Shown: in pieces, positions 12,769-18,638 of the stretch
Layout: each line of letters opens with the position of its first letter
Numbering within the stretch: position 1 is the stretch's first letter
The notes under the pieces: model-generated
Database searches by the model: none
What the model was told of the DNA's origin: nothing
The model's input: the letters and a program-made list of their open reading frames with translations, nothing else
Position numbers and translations under genes: made by a program
Assembly (NCBI GenBank): GCA_009787485.1
Contig: WQWP01000018.1
Span: 1-24,553 of the forward strand
Length of the DNA: 24,553 nt
Reading direction: 5' to 3'
Source of the DNA: Lentimicrobiaceae bacterium
Lineage (GTDB): Bacteria > Bacteroidota > Bacteroidia > Bacteroidales > WCHB1-69

Positions 12769-12868
12769 GATGTTGTAAATTTTATTATTAATAATCAATT
12801 GGTTACTTCTAATAGTGAATTTTTTCTGCTATTTTTTTTGAATTATTCTTCGATTTTAGAAATTTTAT

Positions 12869-12876
12869 TATTTTTG
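12869..12876 (+). promoter_or_regulatory. -7 element of the early operon promoter
   Basis: TATTTTTG on the plus strand, with predicted start near 12883, immediately before the first operator palindrome. Bound repressor would block the initiating polymerase. Confidence 0.5.
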
Positions 12877-12884
12877 CGGCGAAA

Positions 12885-12921
12885 TTAAAATCAATTTTAA
12901 TCATATTAAAATCAATTTTAA
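12885..12921. promoter_or_regulatory. Twin operator palindromes
   Basis: TTAAAATCAATTTTAA occurs twice (12885-12900 and 12906-12921). Each is a palindrome with 7-bp arms around CA, and the centres are 21 bp apart, two helical turns, so two dimers could bind on one face of the DNA. It lies between the divergent repressor and early genes. Confidence 0.65.
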
Positions 12922-12960
12922 CGAGAGCAAAAAAGAATATTTAAAAAACCTATAATAATT

Positions 12961-13209
12961 ATGAACAACTCATTCTCATTCCGAAATGCTTTTGAATCTC
13001 TGCCGGCAAACTGCCAGCCGGAAGTAAAGCAAAAAATCATGGACAAACTGAACATCAAAGAAACGGCATTCTATCGCCGCATGAAGGGCATACCCGAACC
13101 AAGGGTAACGGAAGCCCAAAATATTGAAGCCATTTTCGCAGAATATAAAATTGTTGATGTTTGGGGTGCGGAAGTGGATATGGTTGAAGCTGAAGATGAA
13201 ACTGTATAA
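12961..13209 (+). CDS. Small HTH-like early protein (Cro position)
   Basis: An 82-residue acidic protein, first gene of the plus-strand operon. KQKIMDKLNIKETAFYRRMKGIPEPRVTEAQNIEAIFAEYKI (about 24-65) reads as a helix-turn-helix in which TAFYRRM would be the recognition helix, followed by VDVWGAEVD. Its position, divergent from the repressor and just after the operators, is that of a Cro-like regulator or replication-linked early gene. The family was not identified with certainty. Confidence 0.65.
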   Translation: MNNSFSFRNAFESLPANCQPEVKQKIMDKLNIKETAFYRRMKGIPEPRVTEAQNIEAIFAEYKIVDVWGAEVDMVEAEDETV

Positions 13210-13226
13210 ACATAAAGATACATAAT

Positions 13227-13610
13227 ATGAAAAATCAATTACAATTAGTAACAAATCACCAAGCCAAAGAACTTTATGAACTTGGCTTCAACTGGGAAAC
13301 AAACCATTATTATCCAACTGTGGGTAATGATTTGGATATTATTCACGATTTACACCAAACACTTAATGTTAATCAATTATTTGAGGATAAAATTGCCGCG
13401 CCAACCGTGGCGCTGGCACTGAAGTGGTTCAGAGATGTGCATGGCGAGTTTTTCACAATTGACGTCGCCAGCACAAAAAAATATATGGCACAAACAAGAA
13501 ATAGGGAAACAACACTTATAGACTGGGCAGTAGTAGATTGCAACACATACGAGGACGCCGAAATGGAACTATTATATAAGTTTATTGCCGATTACTCTTT
13601 ACCTTTTTAA
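13227..13610 (+). CDS. Hypothetical phage-type protein
   Basis: A 127-residue soluble protein. VALALKWFRDVHGEFFTIDVAS and TYEDAEMELLYKFIADY (last 20 residues) have the look of small proteins found in Bacteroidales phages and mobile elements, which typically describe tasks such as display data for a partner; no catalytic motif is visible. It lies 17 bases after the HTH gene and 1 base before the next gene, so it belongs to the early operon. Function unknown. Confidence 0.65.
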   Translation: MKNQLQLVTNHQAKELYELGFNWETNHYYPTVGNDLDIIHDLHQTLNVNQLFEDKIAAPTVALALKWFRDVHGEFFTIDVASTKKYMAQTRNRETTLIDWAVVDCNTYEDAEMELLYKFIADYSLPF

Positions 13611-13611
13611 C

Positions 13612-13905
13612 ATGAGCAGCTACCTAAACCACTTCGGATGTCCCTTCTACAACGAAAAACTTGACAAATGCGGTTTTTCGGAAAAGAAAGTTAAAAAATC
13701 CGATGAGTACAAAGCACAATGCTGTTCAGAGCCCACGTGGGCAATTTACGAAAGAGAAGCACGAATGCCCACCTATTTATTAGAAATGAAACTACGCTCT
13801 ATTGCCGCCATGCCGCCCTCTTATGTTTCGTGGCAGCGGAAAATTGCAATTTTGGAAATACTGAAAATGCGTGAAAAGTTAAAAAAACGGTATGAAAAAG
13901 TTTAA
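13612..13905 (+). CDS. Small Cys-containing hypothetical protein
   Basis: A 97-residue protein. The ATG at 13612 (MSSYLNHFGCPFYNEKLDKCGF) is chosen over one 9 codons upstream because it begins right after the preceding stop (TAACATG). Four Cys in the first 40 residues (FGCPFYNEKLDKCGF and QCCSEP) could form a small zinc site; the second half is basic and helical (VSWQRKIAILEILKMREKLKKRYEKV), possibly binding nucleic acid. It overlaps the next gene by 14 bases. No family recognised. Confidence 0.6.
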   Translation: MSSYLNHFGCPFYNEKLDKCGFSEKKVKKSDEYKAQCCSEPTWAIYEREARMPTYLLEMKLRSIAAMPPSYVSWQRKIAILEILKMREKLKKRYEKV

Positions 13906-14134
13906 AGGAAAAGCAATTTACAACCCATCCGGCAAAGCCGGAGAATACAGCTATTGGGCGTGCAACTTCTACACCGGTTGCTCAAACGGCTGCCAATATT
14001 GCTATTGTAAGCGCGGCGTTATGGCGCATACATGGAGCGACACACCGAAACTCAAAGCGTGTTTCAAAAATAAAGCACATGCCTTAGAAGTGTTTGTAGC
14101 TATTTTGTTTAATAAGAAAATTTTAAGTTTATGA
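13892..14134 (+). CDS. Truncated radical SAM protein (N-terminal fragment)
   Basis: An 80-residue fragment with the start of a phage-type radical SAM enzyme of the SPL-like group: IYNPSGKAGEYSYWACNFYTGC, then the cluster motif C30-SNG-C34-QY-C37 (CxxxCxxC), and SDTPKLKACFKNKAHALEVF. Full proteins of this kind continue for more than 200 residues through the rest of the barrel; here the match ends at about residue 68 and the frame closes after VAILFNKKILSL. It could bind an iron-sulphur cluster but should be inactive. The stop overlaps the next start (ATGA). A 13-bp sequence at its end (14110-14122) repeats at 14325-14337, which may mark how the gene was cut. Confidence 0.7.
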   Translation: MKKFKGKAIYNPSGKAGEYSYWACNFYTGCSNGCQYCYCKRGVMAHTWSDTPKLKACFKNKAHALEVFVAILFNKKILSL

Positions 14135-14346
14135 ATCCGGGACTTGGCGAACTCAAAAAATTTCTTCCACACAACTACCGGAAGCAAATTGCCGAAGCTA
14201 CCGGCTATAGCAGAAGTTATGTGTATATGGTTGCTACCGGCAGGCTCACTAATTGGAATATGCTTGACTCTTTGAGACAATTAGCTGCTAAAAATAGGGA
14301 TATCAGCAATAAGGTTATTATTGATAATAAGAAAATTAGAAAATGA
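14131..14346 (+). CDS. Small XRE-like HTH protein
   Basis: A 71-residue protein, mostly one helix-turn-helix: YRKQIAEATGYSRSYVYMVATGRLTNWNMLDSLRQLAAKN, with the XRE-type pattern of I-A-x-x-x-G-x-S-x-x-Y-V and a following G-R. The C-terminus is basic (NKVIIDNKKIRK). It is coupled to both neighbours, overlapping the radical SAM fragment by ATGA and the methyltransferase start by 4 bases. It may regulate the methyltransferase, as the C proteins of restriction-modification systems do, though no restriction enzyme is present. Confidence 0.65.
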   Translation: MNPGLGELKKFLPHNYRKQIAEATGYSRSYVYMVATGRLTNWNMLDSLRQLAAKNRDISNKVIIDNKKIRK

Positions 14347-15452
14347 AACATAGCGTGAAAAACTTACAGCTTCCGATTTCTTTTCCTGAAATGGAATTGA
14401 CGTTTGCCGATTTTTTTTGCGGATGTGGTGGCTTTTCGGTAGGGTTTCTAAATGCCGGCTTAAAATGTATAAGCGCTATGGATATATGCTCAGACGCTCT
14501 TTGGAGTTACTGGTATAACCTGTGTTACAAAGGATGGTCTCATTTATGGGTTAATCCTGAAAATCCTGAACTTAAAAAGATTAAAAAGAAAAAGATGTGG
14601 AATGATGGGAAAACAAGCAACGCTCTTTTTCAAAACATTCCGGATAATTGGTTATCTGCACATGTTACAGAACCTATGCCGTGCCTTAACCTGTTCATGT
14701 ATTCAATCATGGATTTGGAGCCTGAAATGTGGATGGAAATGTGCAATGTTCGTCCGGGAGATATCAGTATATTTATTGGCGGACCTCCATGTCAGGGATT
14801 CAGTACATGCAACCACAATCGAAATATATTAGATGAGCGCAATCAGCTTCCGTTAAGGTTTATTTATTATTGCAAAGTTTGTAAGCCAAAAATCGTTCTC
14901 ATGGAAAATGTTCCCGGAATATTAACACTTGGGAAAAAGAAGGGGGACAAAGAGGGACCATTCCCCATTTGGTTGCGTGAGAAATTTGAGGATGCCGGTT
15001 ACACAATGGAATATAGAGTACTCAATGCCGCCGATTATGGCGTTCCGCAAAGAAGGAAACGTGTATTTTTTTATGCAGTCAGAAAAGACGTTTCTTCTTC
15101 TGAGCTATTTCCTAATAAAACTCACGGAAAACATTTACAGCAATATTTAACAGTTATAGAAGCAATTGGGCACCTGCCTCCTATTAAAAGCGGCGAACGC
15201 TGGGGCAAGGACAGCGCTTACCGCGCATACGCAATGAATGAAAGGGAAGGGTTTGTTATTTGCCCGCAGTGTTTTCATTATAAATTGAAAGAAAGAGAAA
15301 TATGTAATAACTGCGGGTATGATTTACCGGACACCATTGAAGGTGGAATGTTGGTTTTTCCGGAAATAGGTATGATGGCGGGGATAAAACAACATATTGA
15401 TAATGATATATTAAGAGAAAAAACGGAATTTTTATATAAAGAAAAAATATGA
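14343..15452 (+). CDS. DNA cytosine-5 methyltransferase with C-terminal zinc ribbon
   Basis: A 369-residue C5-methyltransferase, methylating cytosine in a specific DNA site. Motif I FADFFCGCGGFSVGF (21-35), motif II AMDI, motif IV GGPPCQGFS with catalytic C150, motif VI ENV (188-190) and motif VIII QRRKRVF (236-242) are present; LTVIEAIGHLPPI leads into the recognition region. Unusual points are a long Trp- and Lys-rich insert between motifs II and IV (about 50-140), a zinc ribbon in the recognition region (C307xxC310 and C321xxC324), and no recognisable motifs IX or X (no GNAVP-type end). It may be C-terminally truncated, or a phage variant relying on a different C-terminal part. No restriction partner is seen, so an anti-restriction or orphan role is likely. 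Confidence 0.88.
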   Translation: MKHSVKNLQLPISFPEMELTFADFFCGCGGFSVGFLNAGLKCISAMDICSDALWSYWYNLCYKGWSHLWVNPENPELKKIKKKKMWNDGKTSNALFQNIPDNWLSAHVTEPMPCLNLFMYSIMDLEPEMWMEMCNVRPGDISIFIGGPPCQGFSTCNHNRNILDERNQLPLRFIYYCKVCKPKIVLMENVPGILTLGKKKGDKEGPFPIWLREKFEDAGYTMEYRVLNAADYGVPQRRKRVFFYAVRKDVSSSELFPNKTHGKHLQQYLTVIEAIGHLPPIKSGERWGKDSAYRAYAMNEREGFVICPQCFHYKLKEREICNNCGYDLPDTIEGGMLVFPEIGMMAGIKQHIDNDILREKTEFLYKEKI

Positions 15453-15613
15453 AGTGTAAAATAAGCGCTTGGTGGTGTGTTTATCATGCTTGCATGAGCG
15501 ACGACTGCCAAAAAAAATATACGAAAAAAAATGGTGCTGACTTTGGACCCGGTAAATGCGAAACCCAAATATCTGCGCCTACAAAAAAAAATATTAACCA
15601 ATTAAATGAGTAG
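15449..15613 (+). CDS. 54-residue Cys-rich small protein
   Basis: Starts within the methyltransferase stop (ATGA) and ends two bases before the next gene's ATG, so it fits tightly into the operon. The product begins MKCKISAWWCVYHACMSDDC and carries five Cys and one His, enough for a small zinc-binding fold; the rest is Lys-rich. No family recognised. Coupling and spacing are the main support. Confidence 0.55.
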   Translation: MKCKISAWWCVYHACMSDDCQKKYTKKNGADFGPGKCETQISAPTKKNINQLNE

Positions 15614-15615
15614 AT

Positions 15616-15888
15616 ATGAAAACGATTGAACAAGCCGCAATAGAATGGATGCACAATGCAGATGAACCAACATGGGAAGATTGCTTTGAATCCGGTGCAG
15701 CATTCGCCCAGCAGTGGATCAGCGTGTATGATGAACTGCCGGAAATTGACATCCAAGTACTTTACAAAAATAAAACTCACTATGGAGTAGCTTTTAGGGT
15801 ACATTCAATTGATGATACTGTTAATTGGAATATTTTTCAATACCCTGATAATCAAATTACCCACTGGCGCCCGATTGAACTGAAGTAA
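15616..15888 (+). CDS. DUF551 domain protein
   Basis: A 90-residue protein whose second half matches DUF551: QQWISVYDELPEIDIQVLYKNK, a central strand pair, and the ending ITHWRPIEL. The first half (TIEQAAIEWMHNADEPTWEDCFESGAAFA) is a common N-terminal extension in phage copies. DUF551 proteins are frequent in phages and prophages; their role is unknown. It lies 12 bases before the primase gene. Confidence 0.85.
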   Translation: MKTIEQAAIEWMHNADEPTWEDCFESGAAFAQQWISVYDELPEIDIQVLYKNKTHYGVAFRVHSIDDTVNWNIFQYPDNQITHWRPIELK

Positions 15889-15900
15889 TAAATTATCATT

Positions 15901-17121
15901 ATGATTTCACAAAACAGCATTGATACGGTAATTACAAGCGCGGACATAGTTCGCGAGGTAGAGCGTGCCGGCGTAAAGCTCACACGATCCGGAACAACAT
16001 TGAAAGGATGTTGCCCTTTCCATGATGAAAAAACTGCGAGCTTTACCGTTAATGAAAAAAACCAATTTTTTCATTGCTTTGGCTGCGGCACCGGTGGAAA
16101 CGTGGTAACGTTTACCATGAAAAAATACAACCGCACCTTTGTGGAAGCCATTAAACAATTAGCATCCAACTACTCCATTACATTAGAAGAAACAAAAACA
16201 GAGCCTAAAGATGTTGAAAAGGAAAAAGAAACGGAGCTTTTAAAGGATGTTTACAAACGCACAGCGCAATACTACATAGGCCGCTTGCACGGAAAAGCAA
16301 GCGAGTATGCGCTGTCGCGTTTTTCTGAAAAAACATTACAAATATTCAAGATAGGCTATGCGCCCGACGAGTGGCAGGGGTTGTGGAACCATCTGCTTAA
16401 CGAATGCCGCATGCCGGAATCTTTGCTCATTAAAAGCGACCTGTTCCGGCAGAACAAAAATGGCGGCTATTACGATTTCTTCCGAAACCGGCTTATGTTT
16501 CCCATCTTCGACAGAGTGGGAGATGTTATAGCGTTCTCCGGAAGAATAATGCCCTCAATAACACAACTAACAGATGAATCTCAACCAAAATACCTCAATA
16601 GCAGCGAATCTATCCTGTACAAAAAGAAAGAAGTATTGTTTGGCTTAAACTTCGCCATACCGGCAATACGCAAATATGATGTGTGTATTGTTGTGGAAGG
16701 GAATGCCGATGTGGTTAAACTGCATCAATTGAAAATCACCAATACCGTTGCAGCCTGCGGAACGGCATTAAGCGCCGAACACATAAAAACCATTTCCCGA
16801 TACACAAAAAATATATGCCTGCTATACGATTGTGATAAAGCCGGATTGGAAGCAACACACAAAAATGCCCTGAAAATTATAGAAGCCGGATTAAATTGTT
16901 CTGTGCTTCGCATTCCGGACACAGGAGATGGCACTAAACAAGATCCCGACAGCTATTTCAGAAGTGAGAAACAGTTTGCCGATGATTATACAAGATATAC
17001 CTTACGCACATTATACACCCAGTCCATATATTGCGCTGCTTCAATTTTTCCAAACTTGCAAACAAACGAAATGGATGTTTTTGATATATATTTTAAAAAA
17101 CTTTTAGAGAATGAATTATAG
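15901..17121 (+). CDS. DnaG-like primase, 3'-truncated and fused to antisense integrase
   Basis: A 406-codon frame. Residues 1-100 hold a CHC2 zinc finger (CCPFH at 37-41, C59 and C62 in FHCFGCGTGGNVVTF); about 115-250 the primase core N-terminal part (YLNSSESILYKKKEVLFGLN); 258-355 a TOPRIM domain (VVEGNADVVKLHQ with E266, GTALSAEHI, LLYDCDKAG with D310 and D312). Such primases make RNA primers for element replication. Family sequence ends at about DPDSYFRSEKQFADDYTR; the last 40 or so residues are read antisense through the integrase gene and are not native. The C-terminal helicase-binding part is therefore missing. The catalytic domain may still fold. Confidence 0.85.
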   Translation: MISQNSIDTVITSADIVREVERAGVKLTRSGTTLKGCCPFHDEKTASFTVNEKNQFFHCFGCGTGGNVVTFTMKKYNRTFVEAIKQLASNYSITLEETKTEPKDVEKEKETELLKDVYKRTAQYYIGRLHGKASEYALSRFSEKTLQIFKIGYAPDEWQGLWNHLLNECRMPESLLIKSDLFRQNKNGGYYDFFRNRLMFPIFDRVGDVIAFSGRIMPSITQLTDESQPKYLNSSESILYKKKEVLFGLNFAIPAIRKYDVCIVVEGNADVVKLHQLKITNTVAACGTALSAEHIKTISRYTKNICLLYDCDKAGLEATHKNALKIIEAGLNCSVLRIPDTGDGTKQDPDSYFRSEKQFADDYTRYTLRTLYTQSIYCAASIFPNLQTNEMDVFDIYFKKLLENEL

Positions 17122-17480
17122 GAACGCATAGTATCCGGGCGCACCTCGCGTGATTTTTCTTCCAAAAACTTTTTAATAACTTCCGATATTTTTTCATAGC
17201 TTGCCGGATTTTCATCGGAAAACATCGGATTGATTCCGTTTGCCAATTTGGTATTAATGTCGAAGATAATCTTTTGGCAATGGCTTTCGGCATCTCTCAC
17301 TGTTCCGTATCTTTTCCTGATAAAGTGCACGCGCTTACGAATACGGCATATTTCATACGTAATGGGATTTTCAACATAGTATTCTATGATCCATCCTGAC
17401 TTGTTTTTACATAGCCGCGCCGGCATGTAATTAAAAACTAACGCCTTTTGGCTGAGTAACGATGTTTGGATTAAACGCAT
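16986..17480 (-). pseudogene. Tyrosine integrase remnant (catalytic domain lost)
   Basis: A 164-codon fragment starting at the ATG behind a good Shine-Dalgarno site (MRLIQTSLLSQKALVFNYMP). It has the arm-binding N-terminal domain (about 15-95, SGWIIEYYVENPITYEICRIRKRVHFIRKRYG) and most of the core-binding SAM-like domain (DTMRSYNSFSKSFLKYI, AAQYMDWVYNVRKV). Related Bacteroidota integrases go on after the RKV for over 200 residues with the catalytic Arg, His-x-x-Arg and Tyr; here homology stops at about 16998 and the frame ends three codons later, against the truncated primase. It cannot recombine DNA. It lies 100 bases from the tRNA target. Confidence 0.88.
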
Positions 17481-17488
17481 TTTTTTTT

Positions 17489-17496
17489 CTCCTTTT
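17489..17496 (-). promoter_or_regulatory. Shine-Dalgarno site deciding the integrase start
   Basis: AAAAGGAG on the minus strand, 8 bases before the ATG at 17480. It supports this start over the ATG at 17537. Confidence 0.55.
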
Positions 17497-17518
17497 GATT
17501 TTTTTTCAAAGGAGTTAG

Positions 17519-17537
17519 TTTGACACGTTTTTGACAC
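17519..17537 (+). promoter_or_regulatory. Right pair of candidate integrase arm sites
   Basis: TTTGACACGTTTTTGACAC: two exact TTTGACAC octamers starting 11 bp apart, about 43 bp inside attR. It is the counterpart of 11605-11623. Confidence 0.5.
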
Positions 17538-17559
17538 AGCAAGTTGAAAACTTACTGTG
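17535..17559. repeat. Inverted repeat near attR
   Basis: CACAGCAAGTT, loop GAA, AACTTACTGTG: 11-bp arms with one mismatch, followed by a second hairpin AGCTGA/TCAGCT at 17565-17579 directly against attR. They may be protein-binding sites for excision or integration control. Confidence 0.5.
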
Positions 17560-17579
17560 CAAATAGCTGATTTTCAGCT

Positions 17580-17610
17580 TTCGTGGAGCGTACGGGAGTC
17601 GAACCCGTGA
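17580..17610. repeat. attR: 31-bp direct repeat within tRNA-Ala
   Basis: Identical to 11492-11522 and covering the 3' 27 bases of the intact tRNA-Ala gene plus 4 flanking bases. It shows that integration restored a complete tRNA. Confidence 0.9.
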
Positions 17611-17657
17611 CCTTCAGACTGCCAGTCTGACACTCTAGCCAACTGAGCTAACGCCCC
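17584..17657 (-). tRNA. tRNA-Ala (anticodon GGC)
   Basis: A 74-base gene folding into a full cloverleaf: acceptor GGGGCGT/ACGCTCC, D stem GCTC/GAGT, anticodon stem TCAGA/TCTGA with loop CTGGCAG (anticodon GGC), variable AGGTC, T stem ACGGG/CCCGT with loop TTCGACT, discriminator A. The G3:U70 wobble, the main alanine identity element, is present. The 3' CCA is not encoded. A TATTTTTG element at 17685-17678 provides a promoter. The 3' end serves as attachment site for the neighbouring element. Confidence 0.95.
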
Positions 17658-17677
17658 ATCCTATTTTTTACGGGCAG

Positions 17678-17685
17678 CAAAAATA
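17678..17685 (-). promoter_or_regulatory. -7 promoter element for tRNA-Ala
   Basis: TATTTTTG on the minus strand, 20 bases upstream of the mature tRNA 5' end. It allows tRNA expression independent of the FKBP operon. Confidence 0.5.
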
Positions 17686-17691
17686 GAAAAA

Positions 17692-18558
17692 TTATTCTAC
17701 AGAGATTATTTCTATTTCAAAAACAATTGGCGTATAGGGCATGATGACATATCCGGCACCCCTGCTTCCATAGGCCAGCCTTGAAGGAATGAGCACGGTA
17801 GCTTTATCGCCGCCCCTCATGAGCAACAGCGCTTCTTCCCAACCGGGAATAACAAAGCCCTCCCCTACGGTTACTTCAAAGGGCTCTCCCCGTTCTACCG
17901 AGCTGTCGAAAATGGTGCCGTCTAATAATTTGCCGGTATAATGTACCATAACTCTTGAGCCGGCTTTAATCGCCTTGCCACCTCCATTAACGGTTCTCAC
18001 TAAATAAAGTCCATTCGCAGTGGGTTGTACTCTAATGTTATTACGTTCAATGTAGTCTCTGATCAAACCACCTTCCGCAAGCCTAAGTTCTTCAATCATA
18101 GCTTCATATTCCCGTAATTGTTGGGCTTGTATTTCTTCATACTCTTCCTGTGGAGTAATTTGATGCAATATTACATCAAAATACAATTCATCGGTTTCAA
18201 AGGGCCAGGGTTGTCCCATAAAATGCTGAAAAAAAGCAATGCCGTCTAAAATAAAGGTGGCGCTATCTCCCAGGTGCATCTTCCGAAGTGCAGCATAAAC
18301 ATCTCCTGCATACAGAGATTCTATAATTTGATCGTATAAAGGAGCGTCTTTTACCAAAATAGAGTCTTTTATGCGAAAATTATAAGTAACATCCACAATA
18401 TCACCAATTTGTGGTTTCACTTCGTGTTTGTTTTCTACATAAAATTTGTAGTAGAAGCCTTCTTCTTTGTCTTTTTTAAATCCGGGATACTTTGAGCAAG
18501 CAGTTCCCAATGCTACTAAGGCCACTAAGGCGATCATTAATTTTGTTAATTTTTTCAT
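17692..18558 (-). CDS. FKBP-type peptidyl-prolyl isomerase lipoprotein (two domains)
   Basis: A 288-residue lipoprotein (signal 1-20, Cys 21 in LGTACSK), expected in the periplasm or outer membrane. Residues about 45-153 form a first, degenerate FKBP domain (GDIVDVTYNFRIKDSILV, MHLGDSATFILDG); a helical linker (EEYEEIQAQQLREYEAMIEELRL) follows; about 175-288 is a canonical FKBP domain with VMVHYTGKLLDGTIFDSS, GFVIPGWEEALLLM and SRLAYGSRGAG. Only the second is likely to catalyse proline isomerisation. It is the last gene of the NrnA-FKBP-FKBP operon, separated from the previous one by a REP-like element. It probably helps fold exported proteins. Confidence 0.9.
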   Translation of the reverse strand: MKKLTKLMIALVALVALGTACSKYPGFKKDKEEGFYYKFYVENKHEVKPQIGDIVDVTYNFRIKDSILVKDAPLYDQIIESLYAGDVYAALRKMHLGDSATFILDGIAFFQHFMGQPWPFETDELYFDVILHQITPQEEYEEIQAQQLREYEAMIEELRLAEGGLIRDYIERNNIRVQPTANGLYLVRTVNGGGKAIKAGSRVMVHYTGKLLDGTIFDSSVERGEPFEVTVGEGFVIPGWEEALLLMRGGDKATVLIPSRLAYGSRGAGYVIMPYTPIVFEIEIISVE

Positions 18559-18586
18559 TTTAATTATAATTTTGGTTAATTTTCAT

Positions 18587-18632
18587 ATAAGCTACCCCGC
18601 CCTTCGGGCACCTCTTCAAAATTTGAAGGGGA
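18587..18632 (-). repeat. Bipartite palindromic (REP-like) repeat, copy 2
   Basis: On the minus strand TCCCCTTCAAATTTTGAAG, AGGTG, a hairpin GCCC-GAA-GGGC, then GGGGTAGCTTAT. Same layout as 10315-10368, with a changed but paired second stem. It lies between the two FKBP genes. Confidence 0.75.
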
Positions 18633-18638
18633 TTTTTA

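Larger units (their letters stand above)
11492..17610. mobile_element. Decayed integrative element (phage-like) in tRNA-Ala
   Basis: A 6.1-kb insertion bounded by a 31-bp perfect direct repeat of the tRNA-Ala 3' end (11492-11522 and 17580-17610). The integrase remnant lies next to the intact tRNA, as in most tRNA-targeting elements. Contents are a divergent repressor/early region with twin operators, small phage-type genes, a cytosine methyltransferase and a DnaG-like primase; no capsid, tail, lysis or conjugation genes are present. The integrase and primase are joined by an internal deletion, and a radical SAM gene is truncated. It is either a prophage remnant or a degenerate phage satellite; the missing segment prevents a choice. 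Confidence 0.88.

Noticed and set aside
16986..17537. Longer integrase start at 17537
   Set aside because: The ATG at 17480 has a good Shine-Dalgarno site and the extra 19 residues would overlap the candidate arm sites; the later start is more plausible.
11492..17610. Complete restriction-modification system
   Set aside because: There is a methyltransferase and a small HTH protein but no endonuclease or specificity subunit in the element.
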